DNA of 64,000 nt from contig OY829843.1 of assembly GCA_963691885.1 (NCBI GenBank), forward strand, positions 1,736,001-1,800,000, given 5' to 3'. Below are positions 54,867 to 63,432 of the stretch, piece after piece. Numbering within the stretch: position 1 is the first letter of the stretch; each line of letters begins with the position of its first letter. The notes under the pieces were generated by a model that ran no database searches, was not told the DNA's origin, and saw only the letters and a program-made list of their open reading frames with translations. Position numbers and translations under genes: made by a program. This DNA comes from G963691885 sp963691885. GTDB lineage: Bacteria > Pseudomonadota > Alphaproteobacteria > UBA8366 > Aestuariispiraceae.

Positions 54867-55795
54867 TCTGGTTGACTGTCAAACGAGGAGATGCTGTTTT
54901 CCCGCATAGCTGCGCGGACCACAGCAATAAAATTCTGGATGGCTTGTGACTGTTCGCTCTTCCTGCAGGCAAGCATAATGGGTGCGTTAAGACCGGCTGT
55001 GCTGTGTATCGGGCGATAGTGCACGCCGACCGCGTGTGAAACACGCAGGGAATCCGGCACGAAACTGATCCCGATACCGGCCGCTACAAGGTTCAGCGCG
55101 GCGCCAACCCTTGGGGCTTCCTGCACGATACGCGGGGTGATCCCGGCGGCTCTGCAGGCCGCAACGATCCTGTCATAAGGACCTGTACCTGAAATCCGCC
55201 GGTAAAGGATCAAAGGTTGATCGGCCAGCATGTCCAACGTCACCGGCACATCCAGATCCCGCTCCAGAATATTGCCGGGTGGAATCGCAAGAACAAACGG
55301 TTCCTCCATCAATTTGATGATCTGGATACCTTCGATCTGGGTATTGGTTGACCGGACCAGGGCAGCATCAAGTTTGTTGGCCGCAATATCATCAATCAGC
55401 TCCTTTGATCCTTCCTCCTCCAGGGTGAGGGTGACGCCGGGAAATTCTATCCGGAAGGACCGGATGGCGGCCTGTGTGGCCGGGTGATAGATGACCGAGC
55501 TGGTGAAGCCGACGGAAAGGCTGCCTTCGGTCCCGCGTGCCACCCGTCTCGACCGCTCTACAGCGCCATCAACAGCGTCCAGGATTGCACAGGTGTCGGC
55601 GAAAAAGCTCTCCCCGGCGGAGGTCAGTTCAACCCCGCGCGAGCGACGGTAAAACAGCTGAACATCCAGTTCTTTCTCAAGGGCTTTGATTTGCAGGCTG
55701 AGCGGGGGTTGCTGGATGTCCAGTCTCTCTGCCGCACGGCTGATATGTCCTTCTTCTGCGACGGTTCGAAAATAACGGAGATGCCTCAATTCCAT
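54863..55795 (-). CDS. LysR-family transcriptional regulator
   Basis: 310 residues of typical LysR form: winged HTH (MELRHLRYFRTVAEEGHISR, AAERLDIQQPPLSLQIKALE) and a two-lobed effector domain (SLSVGFTSSVIYHPATQAAI, VVAAGIGISFVPDS-like). The sequence is close to the BenM/CatM/AlsR branch (RYFRTVAEEGHISRAAERL). The frame extends to 55843, but ATG 55795, giving the canonical N-terminus, is preferred. It probably controls the adjacent aldolase or other small-molecule genes. A GATCA-N7-TGATC palindrome lies 43 bases upstream. Confidence 0.9.
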   Translation of the reverse strand: MELRHLRYFRTVAEEGHISRAAERLDIQQPPLSLQIKALEKELDVQLFYRRSRGVELTSAGESFFADTCAILDAVDGAVERSRRVARGTEGSLSVGFTSSVIYHPATQAAIRSFRIEFPGVTLTLEEEGSKELIDDIAANKLDAALVRSTNTQIEGIQIIKLMEEPFVLAIPPGNILERDLDVPVTLDMLADQPLILYRRISGTGPYDRIVAACRAAGITPRIVQEAPRVGAALNLVAAGIGISFVPDSLRVSHAVGVHYRPIHSTAGLNAPIMLACRKSEQSQAIQNFIAVVRAAMRENSISSFDSQPD

Positions 55796-55837
55796 GATAT
55801 ATCTTTCAGATATGGATTTTGCGTATTTTACATAATG

Positions 55838-55854
55838 GATCATATATCGTGATC
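55838..55854. promoter_or_regulatory. Candidate LysR operator (GATCA-N7-TGATC)
   Basis: Perfect five-base inverted repeat around seven bases, satisfying T-N11-A, in the gap between the LysR start (55795) and the small gene at 55902. It probably binds the adjacent LysR protein for autoregulation. Further AT-rich dyads (GATATATC, CATATATCGTG) are nearby. Confidence 0.5.
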
Positions 55855-55901
55855 GGCATAAATAAAAACAGGATTACAAAACAATTGCAGGAGTGAGCAC
55901 C

Positions 55902-56390
55902 ATGATTGCTCAACACAGAGTTTTTTTCGCGTCGCCCGAAAGCCCGATCAGAAAAGTATTTGATCGCATTATCGCGGGGTTGGATGCTTTGGCTTTGACC
56001 TTTGGCTCATTTGGCGAGTCGCTGCGTGCGGCGCGCATTCTTGAGGCCGAACTGATGTCACAAAGGTCATTTGATCTCGAGAATGACCCCGATTACAGCG
56101 CCTTGGTGCGTTCAGCATTTGCCTGCAGTTTCGCGAAAACTGAAGGCAAGCCTGCCCATCGCGGTTTACCAACCAGTCCCGTTATGGCTGAAGAAACGGT
56201 AGATGAATGCCTGACAGTCGCTCGCGCAGAACTTTCTTTAGCTGAATCAAAACTGTCGGCGGAAATCCGCGCCTATCCCGCACAGGTCGACGGCTATGAG
56301 AAACATATGAAAGACCTTTTTGCGAAACGAAAACATGTTGTCGAGGCTTTGAAGGCCCTGTCCCACAGGAATGTGAGAACCGTCTGTTAA
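55902..56390 (+). CDS. Hypothetical protein
   Basis: 162 residues from ATG 55902 (GGAG seven bases upstream; a GTG at 55893 is also in frame but would be too close to that site). No signal peptide or strong membrane helix. The N-terminal third has a moderately hydrophobic helix (FDRIIAGLDALALTFGSFGE) followed by a helical, charged region (DECLTVARAELSLAESKLSA, MKDLFAKRKHVVEALKALSH) with coiled-coil character. Divergent from the LysR gene. I do not recognise the family. Confidence 0.6.
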   Translation: MIAQHRVFFASPESPIRKVFDRIIAGLDALALTFGSFGESLRAARILEAELMSQRSFDLENDPDYSALVRSAFACSFAKTEGKPAHRGLPTSPVMAEETVDECLTVARAELSLAESKLSAEIRAYPAQVDGYEKHMKDLFAKRKHVVEALKALSHRNVRTVC

Positions 56391-56454
56391 ATCAGGATTT
56401 GGCTTGGTTTGCCCGTTGTGATCTTTTAGGTCGGTGACGAACCGGAAAGATCAA

Positions 56455-57201
56455 ATGGTAAATGCTTCATTAGCGACCCGTGTCGGGCTTCTGGGCTTTG
56501 TGGGTCTGTCTGCCATTTTGCTTTTTGCCCATGGCGCGCCGGTGTTGGCCAATGACGGGCCAAGCTGCGATGATATTGTCAATCCGCCCGTCATTGTGCG
56601 GGTTGAGCAAGGCCGCAAGACATTCTCAACATCAAAATCTGTGCGTCAGCTTTCGGCGCTGTCCAGAAAGAACGGCCGAAGGTCACCTTTAGGTGTCGTC
56701 GTTTCTGGCCTGACGGTGAAGGAGGTCAGTTCCAGCATCCAGATTCCGTTTTCCAGCCTGGCCATTGGCAATGACGTTCAATGTGGTTGGCCGGAGCGGA
56801 TTGAGGTGACAATCAAGGCCCAACAGGATGTCTATGTCGCGCGGGAATTTGCCGTCGACACATGCTGGCGTAATGTTGTAACCCGGCATGAAGAACAGCA
56901 TGTGGCCATCAACAACAGTGCCTTCCGTGAAATGGAAACCGCTGGGAAACATGCACTGGTTCTGGCTCTCGATCGCTACTTTACCTCTCAAGGAGGGCCA
57001 AAGTCCATTCGGTCCCAACGGGACAGTATTGAACTGCAGAACAGGATCTTCGCTGCCATGGACAAGGTCTTGAGTGACGTGGACAGGCGGGCACGGCAGG
57101 AGCATGCGATTATCGATTCGCCGTCCAATTACCGACGGCTCAGCAGCATCTGCAAGCCGACAAAGGTAATTGAAAGACTGCTGCGATCCGGAAGATCCTG
57201 A
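56455..57201 (+). CDS. Secreted HExxH-containing putative zinc metalloprotease
   Basis: 248 residues (GTG 56434 also in frame). A signal peptide LLGFVGLSAILLFAHGAPVL is cleaved near ANDGP. The mature part has VVTRHEEQHVAINNSAFREM, an HExxH zinc-binding motif with downstream acidic residues, and two conserved-looking cysteines before it (VQCGWP, DTCWRN). The pattern resembles DUF922-type predicted proteases (RHExxH). Periplasmic location is expected. The substrate is unknown and no partner gene is apparent. Confidence 0.65.
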   Translation: MVNASLATRVGLLGFVGLSAILLFAHGAPVLANDGPSCDDIVNPPVIVRVEQGRKTFSTSKSVRQLSALSRKNGRRSPLGVVVSGLTVKEVSSSIQIPFSSLAIGNDVQCGWPERIEVTIKAQQDVYVAREFAVDTCWRNVVTRHEEQHVAINNSAFREMETAGKHALVLALDRYFTSQGGPKSIRSQRDSIELQNRIFAAMDKVLSDVDRRARQEHAIIDSPSNYRRLSSICKPTKVIERLLRSGRS

Positions 57202-57297
57202 ACATCCATACTCGGCGCATGGTCATCATTGAACCTGTAAGCGAAGCTTGGTACCGTAAATAGCAATCGAAGATATAAAACTAGCGAAAATTTGGCG

Positions 57298-57819
57298 ATG
57301 GCATTTACCATAGATACTGACGCGCCATGCATTATTGATGTTGAGGCATCCGGTTTCGGGCCAAACTCCTATCCGATCGAGATAGGTTTGGCGCTGGACG
57401 ACGGCAAAAAATACTGCACGCTCGTTCTGCCTGCGCCCGAATGGACCCATTGGGATGAAGAGGCGGAAAAGGTGCATCGGATTCCGCGCGATATCCTTGA
57501 AGATTACGGCAAGCCGGCAACCTTCGTTGCCAATGAGCTGAACCGCATTTTGAAGGGCAAGACTGTCTATACAGATGGCTGGGTGGTGGACAAACCCTGG
57601 CTGATCAAATTGTTTGATGAATGCAAGATTGAGCCGGAATTCTACACCAGTTCGCTTGAGATGATCCTTTCAGAGGATCAGATGAACCAGTGGCATGACA
57701 CAAAGACCAAGATCCTGGAAGAGGCGGGACAGCGCAGGCACCGGGCAAGCTTTGATGCCTATATCGTGCAGCAAACCTGGTTGCGGACTAAAACCGGTGA
57801 ACCGGATACCCCGAAATAA
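57298..57819 (+). CDS. DEDDh-type 3'-5' exonuclease-like protein
   Basis: 173-residue DnaQ/RNase-T-like fold: Exo I IIDVEASGFGPNSYPIEIG (Asp, Glu), Exo II VYTDGWVVDKPWLI (Asp) and Exo III HRASFDAYIVQQTW (His-x4-Asp). All five DEDDh catalytic positions appear present. It could be an RNA- or DNA-trimming enzyme; the substrate is not deducible. The open frame starts at TTG 57292, with ATG 57298 preferred. It is followed immediately by a terminator shared with the convergent VPLPA-CTERM gene. Confidence 0.75.
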   Translation: MAFTIDTDAPCIIDVEASGFGPNSYPIEIGLALDDGKKYCTLVLPAPEWTHWDEEAEKVHRIPRDILEDYGKPATFVANELNRILKGKTVYTDGWVVDKPWLIKLFDECKIEPEFYTSSLEMILSEDQMNQWHDTKTKILEEAGQRRHRASFDAYIVQQTWLRTKTGEPDTPK

Positions 57820-57850
57820 AAGAGCGCTCCGAAACAGGAGCGCTCTTTTA
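57817..57850. terminator. Rho-independent terminator, bidirectional
   Basis: Perfect stem AAAAGAGCGCTCC / GGAGCGCTCTTTT with a six-base loop (GAAACA), overlapping the stop of the exonuclease gene and 20 bases before the stop of the convergent CTERM gene. The A-run and T-run on both sides allow termination in both directions. Confidence 0.93.
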
Positions 57851-57869
57851 ATGAGAATTTGATGTCCGC

Positions 57870-58661
57870 TCAGGCGTTGGCAGCCCGCTTTTTGCGTCGT
57901 GCAAGCAGGCCGAACCCGGCCAGGCCAGCCAGCATCAGGGGCAAGGCGGCAGGGACTGGGACCGGTGTCACATCAGCGACACTCAAACCGGCAACCGCAT
58001 AATCGTTATTGCCGTTGTCGCCCGAAATCTTTAGCGCCGTAAAGACCAGCTTCTGAGCCTGGATAACACGATCGGCGAAACTGCCGTCCTGGGTCTGGAA
58101 CGCCAGGAAGCCACCAGAACCCGTACTGATGTCTTCGCCGGCGCCAAACGTCGCCCCGGTCGCATCAAGATCATCGCTGTTGAAAAAACCAAGCGTGAGG
58201 GTGCTGGTCAGAACGTCATTGCTGTCGAAGAGGTCGACAGTTGCACGCTCGCCGCTTTTGCTTGAATTGCGGCCTTTGAAGATGTCCAGAAAGAACAGTT
58301 CGTCGATCCAGACGGAGCGGTCGAAAGAGATCGACACTGACTCATGACGCTTATTGGTACCGGTAATTTCGTCATCCCCGATGCCGATACCGTCAATGTC
58401 ACAGGCAAATGGTCCGTTGTTCTGACAGTAGGAACCATTCCCGCCATCAAAATTCTGGAACTTCGCGCTGCCACCCGTCACACCGACGGTAACGGAAAGG
58501 GCGCTGTTCAGGCCATCCCCTGCGCCAATCGAGAAAGTTGCCGGGTTGGACGTGATCTGGCTCGTCACGGCTGAACTCGTGAAGTCTATGAACGCGGCTT
58601 GCGCAAGAGATCCCGAGAAAGCGAGTGCGGCGAGTGATCCGATGATGACTTTTCTAAACAT
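57870..58661 (-). CDS. VPLPA-CTERM/PEP-CTERM sorting-domain exported protein
   Basis: 263 residues with a signal peptide (VIIGSLAALAFSGSLAQAA, then FIDF), a Gly/Ser/Asp-rich beta-type body (about 25-225) and the C-terminal sorting tripartite signal: VPVPAALPLMLAGLAGFGLL followed by ARRKKR. The motif is PVPAALPL, i.e. the VPLPA class recognised by exosortase D-type enzymes, which cut and attach proteins during exopolysaccharide export. No exosortase is in this window. The central domain resembles those of other CTERM proteins and has no assignable function. Confidence 0.9.
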   Translation of the reverse strand: MFRKVIIGSLAALAFSGSLAQAAFIDFTSSAVTSQITSNPATFSIGAGDGLNSALSVTVGVTGGSAKFQNFDGGNGSYCQNNGPFACDIDGIGIGDDEITGTNKRHESVSISFDRSVWIDELFFLDIFKGRNSSKSGERATVDLFDSNDVLTSTLTLGFFNSDDLDATGATFGAGEDISTGSGGFLAFQTQDGSFADRVIQAQKLVFTALKISGDNGNNDYAVAGLSVADVTPVPVPAALPLMLAGLAGFGLLARRKKRAANA

Positions 58662-58810
58662 AACTTACCCTCAATGATACCGAGCTTGGTTGTCGCATGT
58701 ATTCTGGTCGCTTGTGTCAACAGGACAGGATAGGGCGGAACACCAAGTCAACATGAGTAACATAAATGTATTATGGTATGCGGGATGATGGTTTAGGTAG
58801 TGAGTGCCGG

Positions 58811-59470
58811 TTATATGAGGGCATCAACAAGGCCCGGCAATATACCGCTCAGGAATGGGGCCAGCACTGCGAAGACCGCTTTCAAACCATCGATGGATTT
58901 GAAGAAGCTATGAAAACGCTGGAGGGGTGCGACCGTGCCCGGCGTTGACGAAACTTCCGGATGCGATCTGTAGGTCATGTTCAGTAATGCCGAACAGGAA
59001 AAGAAGATCGCGAAAAGTGTGATCGAATAGATAAGGGAATGAACCAAAACACTGCCATCAACAAAAGCCTGAAATAATGGCGTTAAGTCATTGTCCGGCA
59101 TCATGTAAGCGGCGGGCCATGACCTGGAGGTTGCGATGATAAAGACGCCTGCCACCAGAAAGACAGAGGAACAATACAGATAGTTTTTCCATTTTCTGGA
59201 GAGATCTGAATATGCGTTATCCAGCGTCGCTTTTGTTGTTTCGTTCAGGGTGTTGCGGGCCTGAATGAGCAGACAGCTTGCGCCAACCGCCATAAGTGCT
59301 GTCGCCACAGTGGCAAACCCGTTTCCCGCCATTGTGATCAAGTCAAACAAATCCTGAAAATTATCCGCTGGAGGAATGGCTTTGCCATCTGCGTCAGGGG
59401 TCACGCAACCGGTAAAGGCACAGAGCGCCAGCGTCTTTTCAAAGAGAGGGGCCATGAATTTTTCGCGCAT
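58811..59470 (-). CDS. Hypothetical polytopic membrane protein
   Basis: 219 residues with three membrane helices (AGNGFATVATALMAVGASCL, YCSSVFLVAGVFIIAT, HSLIYSITLFAIFFSCSALL) and an amphipathic C-terminal end (LKAVFAVLAPFLSGILPGLV). No catalytic motif is seen. ATG 59470 is preceded only by a weak site; TTG 59473 and ATG 59455 are alternatives. It forms a two-gene unit with the broken small membrane protein just upstream (stop 59498), so the pair probably worked together. The family is not recognised. Confidence 0.6.
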   Translation of the reverse strand: MREKFMAPLFEKTLALCAFTGCVTPDADGKAIPPADNFQDLFDLITMAGNGFATVATALMAVGASCLLIQARNTLNETTKATLDNAYSDLSRKWKNYLYCSSVFLVAGVFIIATSRSWPAAYMMPDNDLTPLFQAFVDGSVLVHSLIYSITLFAIFFSCSALLNMTYRSHPEVSSTPGTVAPLQRFHSFFKSIDGLKAVFAVLAPFLSGILPGLVDALI

Positions 59471-59497
59471 CAAATCGCCGGTATTGGTGACGCCATA

Positions 59498-59880
59498 CTA
59501 AAAGACGAGGGCCCCCGAAACGGCCGCGATAACCGAGACATATCTGGCGGGCCCCAGGAACTCAAAAAACTTGAACCTGTGATCTGACGTAAAGCTGGAC
59601 CAGACAATCAACAGGCTCTGACCGATGGAAATGAAACTGGCCGCCAACAGAAATACAAAGGCAGCTGCCACCCCGTAACGCGCATGGGCATGGGCTGCCT
59701 TGTCGGGGTCAGGCTGATCGCCGCATCAAGCGCTTTTTCCTCTGCTTGAAGATTGGCGGCGTTAAGATGAAGGAAATCAACCAGCCAGTAGCCGCCAATC
59801 CCGGCTACCAGACAGAAAACCACAGGCAATACGCTGATCAGATCAATCTGAACCAAAGAGGGGCTGCCTGTATCTTTCAA
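59498..59880 (-). pseudogene. Frameshifted small membrane protein
   Basis: From TTG 59880 the frame encodes a membrane helix (LISVLPVVFCLVAGIGGYWL) and then AANLQAEEKALDAAI, but next runs into low-quality sequence and stops at 59608. In the neighbouring frame a good continuation is found: QPDPDKAAHAHARYGVAAAF with two further helices (FVFLLAASFISIGQSLLIVW; ARYVSVIAAVSGALVF) up to a stop at 59498. The switch lies near 59730. Reading the parts with one lost base gives about 127 residues and three helices, a coherent membrane protein. Either a real single-base deletion or a sequencing error. The downstream gene begins 28 bases after the stop. Confidence 0.65.
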
Positions 59881-60023
59881 ATCCGATAATCCTTTCGGCG
59901 TTTCTCAGAGCGAGTCTAATTGAGCATTTCACAATGGTCCACTGGCAGTGGTGGACGTTGGTTGCGAACCAACCTAGCTTCATCAATCCACATCACTTTT
60001 CCAATGACGTCGATCGATAGAAC

Positions 60024-60710
60024 ATGCAGGAAGTGGATCTTTATGCCCCGGTCAAATCCCTGCTGGAGACGCAGGATTTTGAGGTGAAATCTGAAGTCCT
60101 GGCCTGTGACGTGGTCGGGCAGCATGCCGATGGCAGTCTTGTAATCGTTGAACTGAAGCTTGCGTTCTCGCTCGACCTTGTTTTGCAGGGAATTGACAGG
60201 CTGGCGCTGTGTGACGCGGTCTATCTTGCGATACCGAAACCGGACACAAAGGCAAAGCGTAAAAACTGGCGGTCCCGGAAATGGGCGATTGTTAATCTCT
60301 GTCGCCGGGTCGGCCTGGGCTTAATCATGGTCGATATTGAAGAGGCGCCGGACGGGCGCGCCGTTGTTCTGCAAGATCCGGTTGCCTATGTGCCGCGGCG
60401 AAATGCAAAACGGGTGATAAGGCTGCAGAAAGAGTTCAGATCCCGAAAGGGCGATCCGAACCAGGGCGGGGCAACACGGACCAAGATCATCACGGCTTAC
60501 AGGCAGGATGCGTTGACCTGCGCCGGGGCCCTTGTTGATAACAATGAAATCTCTGTCGCGGAGCTGCGGGAAAAAACAGGTGTGTCTCGTGCCGCGTCGA
60601 TATTGCAGAAAAATCACTATGGGTGGTTCGTCAGAATTCGTCGCGGTGTGTACGGATTGACGCCAGATGGTGTGGAGGCGGTTCGGGCCTTTCGGGAACC
60701 GGGCGTATAG
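60024..60710 (+). CDS. DUF2161 family putative PD-(D/E)XK phosphodiesterase
   Basis: 228 residues. The N-terminal nuclease-like fold (LYAPVKSLLETQDFEVKSEV, then VVGQHADGSLVIVELKLAFS) contains the D-x(n)-ExK arrangement (ELK), followed by LDLVLQGIDRLALCDAVYLA. The C-terminal part (about 150-225) carries a winged-helix-like segment (ISVAELREKTGVSRAASILQ and GWFVRIRRGVYGLTPDG). Known as DUF2161; function unproven, presumably DNA processing or repair. It stands between a damaged membrane module and the AtuA gene. Confidence 0.85.
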   Translation: MQEVDLYAPVKSLLETQDFEVKSEVLACDVVGQHADGSLVIVELKLAFSLDLVLQGIDRLALCDAVYLAIPKPDTKAKRKNWRSRKWAIVNLCRRVGLGLIMVDIEEAPDGRAVVLQDPVAYVPRRNAKRVIRLQKEFRSRKGDPNQGGATRTKIITAYRQDALTCAGALVDNNEISVAELREKTGVSRAASILQKNHYGWFVRIRRGVYGLTPDGVEAVRAFREPGV

Positions 60711-60806
60711 GCGTTTGTCCTTGGTGCAAAAATTTACCTCACCCCTGAAATATGCGATAAATCTTTGGGTCCGGGATCTTCCGGTCCAGTTTGGGAATTT
60801 CGGAAA

Positions 60807-62177
60807 ATGCGAACACGTGTTTTGGTGCCGTCCGGCGCGCTGGGGCTGGGTTTTGACAGGGAAGCCTTGCAGAAAGGCATAGAGAATAAACCTGACATCA
60901 TCGCGATTGATGGTGGCTCGACTGATAGCGGCCCTTCCTATCTTGGGGAAGGGGTGTCGAAATACTCGACCGGCTCTACAAAATCGGAATGGCGTGAATT
61001 GATGGCGGCGCGCGCTAAAGCCGGTGTGCCGTTGCTGATCGGTACGGCCGGCACCTGCGGGGCGGACAGAGCGGTTGACTGGCTCTATGACATTACACGC
61101 AGCATTGCCGAAGAAACTGGTGAGACGGTGAAAGTCGCCGTTCTCTATTCGGGTCAGGATCCGGAATTCATCGGCAAATCCTGGGAGGAGGGGAAGGTCA
61201 AACCGCTTCCCGCAGCACCGGATATTGACCGGGCGCTGATTGAAAGTTGCGGCAATATTGTTGCCCTTGCGGGCGCGGAACAGATCCAGGCGGCGCTGAA
61301 CACCGGCGCTGATATTGTGATTGCCGGGCGCACGACGGATACCGCGATCATCGCGGCCCTGCCATTGATGCGGGGCAATCATGCGGGGGCAGCCTGGCAT
61401 GGGGCAAAGGTCGGGGAATGTGGGGCGATTGCGACCACGCAGCCGAATTCCGGTGTGATACAGATTGATTTTGATGATGCCGGGTTCACCATCACGCCGC
61501 TTGCTGAAGAAGCCCGGGCCACACCCTATACAGTTTCTGCCCATATGCTGTATGAGAATACCGACCCGTTCATTCTTTACGAACCAGGCGGGCATCTCGA
61601 TGTGACTGAGGCCAAATATTCAGCCCTGTCCCCGCGGGAGGTCCGTGTGGAAGGGTCGCGCTGGGTGCCCGGCCCCTATACCGTGAAACTGGAAGGGGCA
61701 CGGGTCGCGGGCTATCAGACGGTTTGTATGGCGATCCTGCGGGAACGGCGCTATGTCGATCATGCACGGGAATGGGTGGATGATATCGTTGCAAAATGCA
61801 GCGCAAAGGCACGCGATAGATTATCCCTGACAGAGGTGGATTTTGACATAGAGATCCGCCTTATCGGGATGGACGCGACCCTCGGTAATCTGGAGAAGCG
61901 GGAGACTGCGCATCACGAGATCGGGGTCATGGGCATTGTCACTGCACAATCTCAGGAATTATCGCGGGAAATCGGCAAGATGCTGAACCCCTATCTTCTG
62001 CATCACCCCTTGCAGGAAGATGAACCGATGCCGACCTTTGCCTTTCCGTTTTCACCAGCTGAGATGCAGCGCGGTGCCATATACGAGTTCTGCCTGAACC
62101 ATACTTTGTCACTGACCGACCCGCTTGATGCCTTCCGGTTGGACGTTCGTACGGTGGGACCTGCTGGCAATGCCTGA
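60807..62177 (+). CDS. AtuA-family (DUF1446) acyclic-terpene utilisation-type protein
   Basis: 456 residues from ATG 60807 (the open frame begins at 60765). The family is recognised from its start (RVLVPSGALGLGFDREALQK, then DIIAIDGGSTDSGPSYLGEG), the middle ALNTGADIVIAGRTTDTAII and CGAIATTQPNSGVIQIDFDD, and the YTVKLEGARVAGYQTVCMAI segment. AtuA-type proteins occur in acyclic terpene (citronellol/geraniol) degradation loci and as stand-alone pairs with DUF4387 proteins. The catalytic chemistry is not established. Its stop overlaps the DUF4387 start by eight bases, so the two form a translationally coupled pair. Confidence 0.85.
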   Translation: MRTRVLVPSGALGLGFDREALQKGIENKPDIIAIDGGSTDSGPSYLGEGVSKYSTGSTKSEWRELMAARAKAGVPLLIGTAGTCGADRAVDWLYDITRSIAEETGETVKVAVLYSGQDPEFIGKSWEEGKVKPLPAAPDIDRALIESCGNIVALAGAEQIQAALNTGADIVIAGRTTDTAIIAALPLMRGNHAGAAWHGAKVGECGAIATTQPNSGVIQIDFDDAGFTITPLAEEARATPYTVSAHMLYENTDPFILYEPGGHLDVTEAKYSALSPREVRVEGSRWVPGPYTVKLEGARVAGYQTVCMAILRERRYVDHAREWVDDIVAKCSAKARDRLSLTEVDFDIEIRLIGMDATLGNLEKRETAHHEIGVMGIVTAQSQELSREIGKMLNPYLLHHPLQEDEPMPTFAFPFSPAEMQRGAIYEFCLNHTLSLTDPLDAFRLDVRTVGPAGNA

Positions 62178-62508
62178 TTACAAAGATCCGGATATGGTCG
62201 AGCTGGGCGCAATGGTGGAGAAAGTGCGGTCCAAGAATGCCGGGCCCTTCTGGCTGACGATCGATATCTTCTGTGGGTCGACCGAGTTGTTTTCCCATGT
62301 TTCGGAAAATTTGCAGACAGATGCTGTTGCGGATCTGTTTCGTATTAAACCAGATGAGATTAAACGCTTCGATATCGCAGATCTTAATGTCGTGAAATTC
62401 TCCCTTCCCCGGCCTGTGGTTCAGGGAACGCAGAAGGACCGCGACATGCATGGTGCCCAATGGGGAAATCTGATCGCCGAAATGAGTATACCCGCTTTCG
62501 CAGCCTGA
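62170..62508 (+). CDS. DUF4387 family protein
   Basis: 112 residues with the DUF4387 pattern: VEKVRSKNAGPFWLTIDIFC, the DLFRIKPDEIKRFDIADLNV block and SLPRPVVQGTQKDRDMHGAQ. It is the usual small partner of AtuA/DUF1446 proteins (in some genomes the two are fused), suggesting one enzyme complex. ATG 62170 lies inside the end of the AtuA gene (overlap 62170-62177). The longer frame from 62125 would overlap even more and lacks similarity. Confidence 0.85.
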   Translation: MPDYKDPDMVELGAMVEKVRSKNAGPFWLTIDIFCGSTELFSHVSENLQTDAVADLFRIKPDEIKRFDIADLNVVKFSLPRPVVQGTQKDRDMHGAQWGNLIAEMSIPAFAA

Positions 62509-62526
62509 ATGTGATGTTATACAGAT

Positions 62527-63060
62527 TCACAGGAATGTTGTGTTTTTGAGCCGTTCGTTCTCTGGCGCCAGGATTACAAAAAGCAAATCCATATCGCCTT
62601 GTCTGGCTGGAAAGATGCCGCGATAAACCTCCCACGGATAGACGCGCTCGGACTGGATGACCGACATCGAAAAAATCGGCTCATTTGTATAATTGACTGT
62701 ACCGAATTCATGGTTGCGATGATCCAGGATTTCGCCGCTGATATAGTCGTCCAGATACCAGCCGGTGAAATCCCCGTGCAACAAGGTCGTGACACCGGTT
62801 CCCAACAGGCGGGCCTTGTATCTGGGGCCTTCATGAACTTCAAAAATCTGAATCCAGGGCAAGACGTCGCGGTGCTCTGTCGGGTCGAACTTCTGACGAT
62901 CAATAACACCATCATCCCCGGCAAGCGCCTGATAGATCCGGTTGAACTTTTCGACAGGATGATCGGCGGGCAGATCTGATGCTTGCAACACCCTATAGGT
63001 GCTGGCGGCGCAGGTTATGTAATCCGACGTTGCCGGCCGACCAGGGTGTGGCTTGCTCAA
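62527..63060 (-). CDS. PAS-domain (PAS_5/DUF1488-like) protein
   Basis: 177 residues with a single PAS-like domain of the alphaproteobacterial type PF07310-like: FDPTEHRDVLPWIQIFEVHE, then RYKARLLGTGVTTLLHGDFT and GWYLDDYISGEIL. No output domain is fused, so it probably signals through a partner or binds a ligand. The start is TTG 63060 with a strong GGAGAGGA site. Convergent with the AtuA/DUF4387 pair. Confidence 0.8.
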   Translation of the reverse strand: MSKPHPGRPATSDYITCAASTYRVLQASDLPADHPVEKFNRIYQALAGDDGVIDRQKFDPTEHRDVLPWIQIFEVHEGPRYKARLLGTGVTTLLHGDFTGWYLDDYISGEILDHRNHEFGTVNYTNEPIFSMSVIQSERVYPWEVYRGIFPARQGDMDLLFVILAPENERLKNTTFL

Positions 63061-63432
63061 AAACTTCCTCTCCCGTGCATTTAATGCTTCCTTTTAAAAT
63101 ATTAGCAAAACGAGTCCAGCAACGCTACTAGATTACCCGTACCCGCTGGCAATACTAGATAAACTGGACGATGTGCGACGAAACGCGTCCGCAGACGTAA
63201 GATATTGTCAGTCGATAGCCGTGATTGATGAACGAGTTTTGTAGGACGATTACTGGATCATCGTTTGATAGTTTGGAGGATAGGGACAACGCACTAAAAT
63301 GTTGCCCAAAGCTACGAGATTTTGTTAAACTTTAAGTGGTACTTTAATCCAAATAATGCATCAAACATAGACCTAGTCTCTTGACGTAGCCCAGTAAACT
63401 CGCGGCCCACATAATTAGACGAAGAATTGTAA
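63061..63432. other. AT-rich intergenic region before DUF4238 gene
   Basis: About 370 bases without a supported gene. Composition is more AT-rich than the left part of the window, and no hairpin terminator, tRNA or repeat was found. It marks a change to accessory-looking sequence at the right end. Confidence 0.35.
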
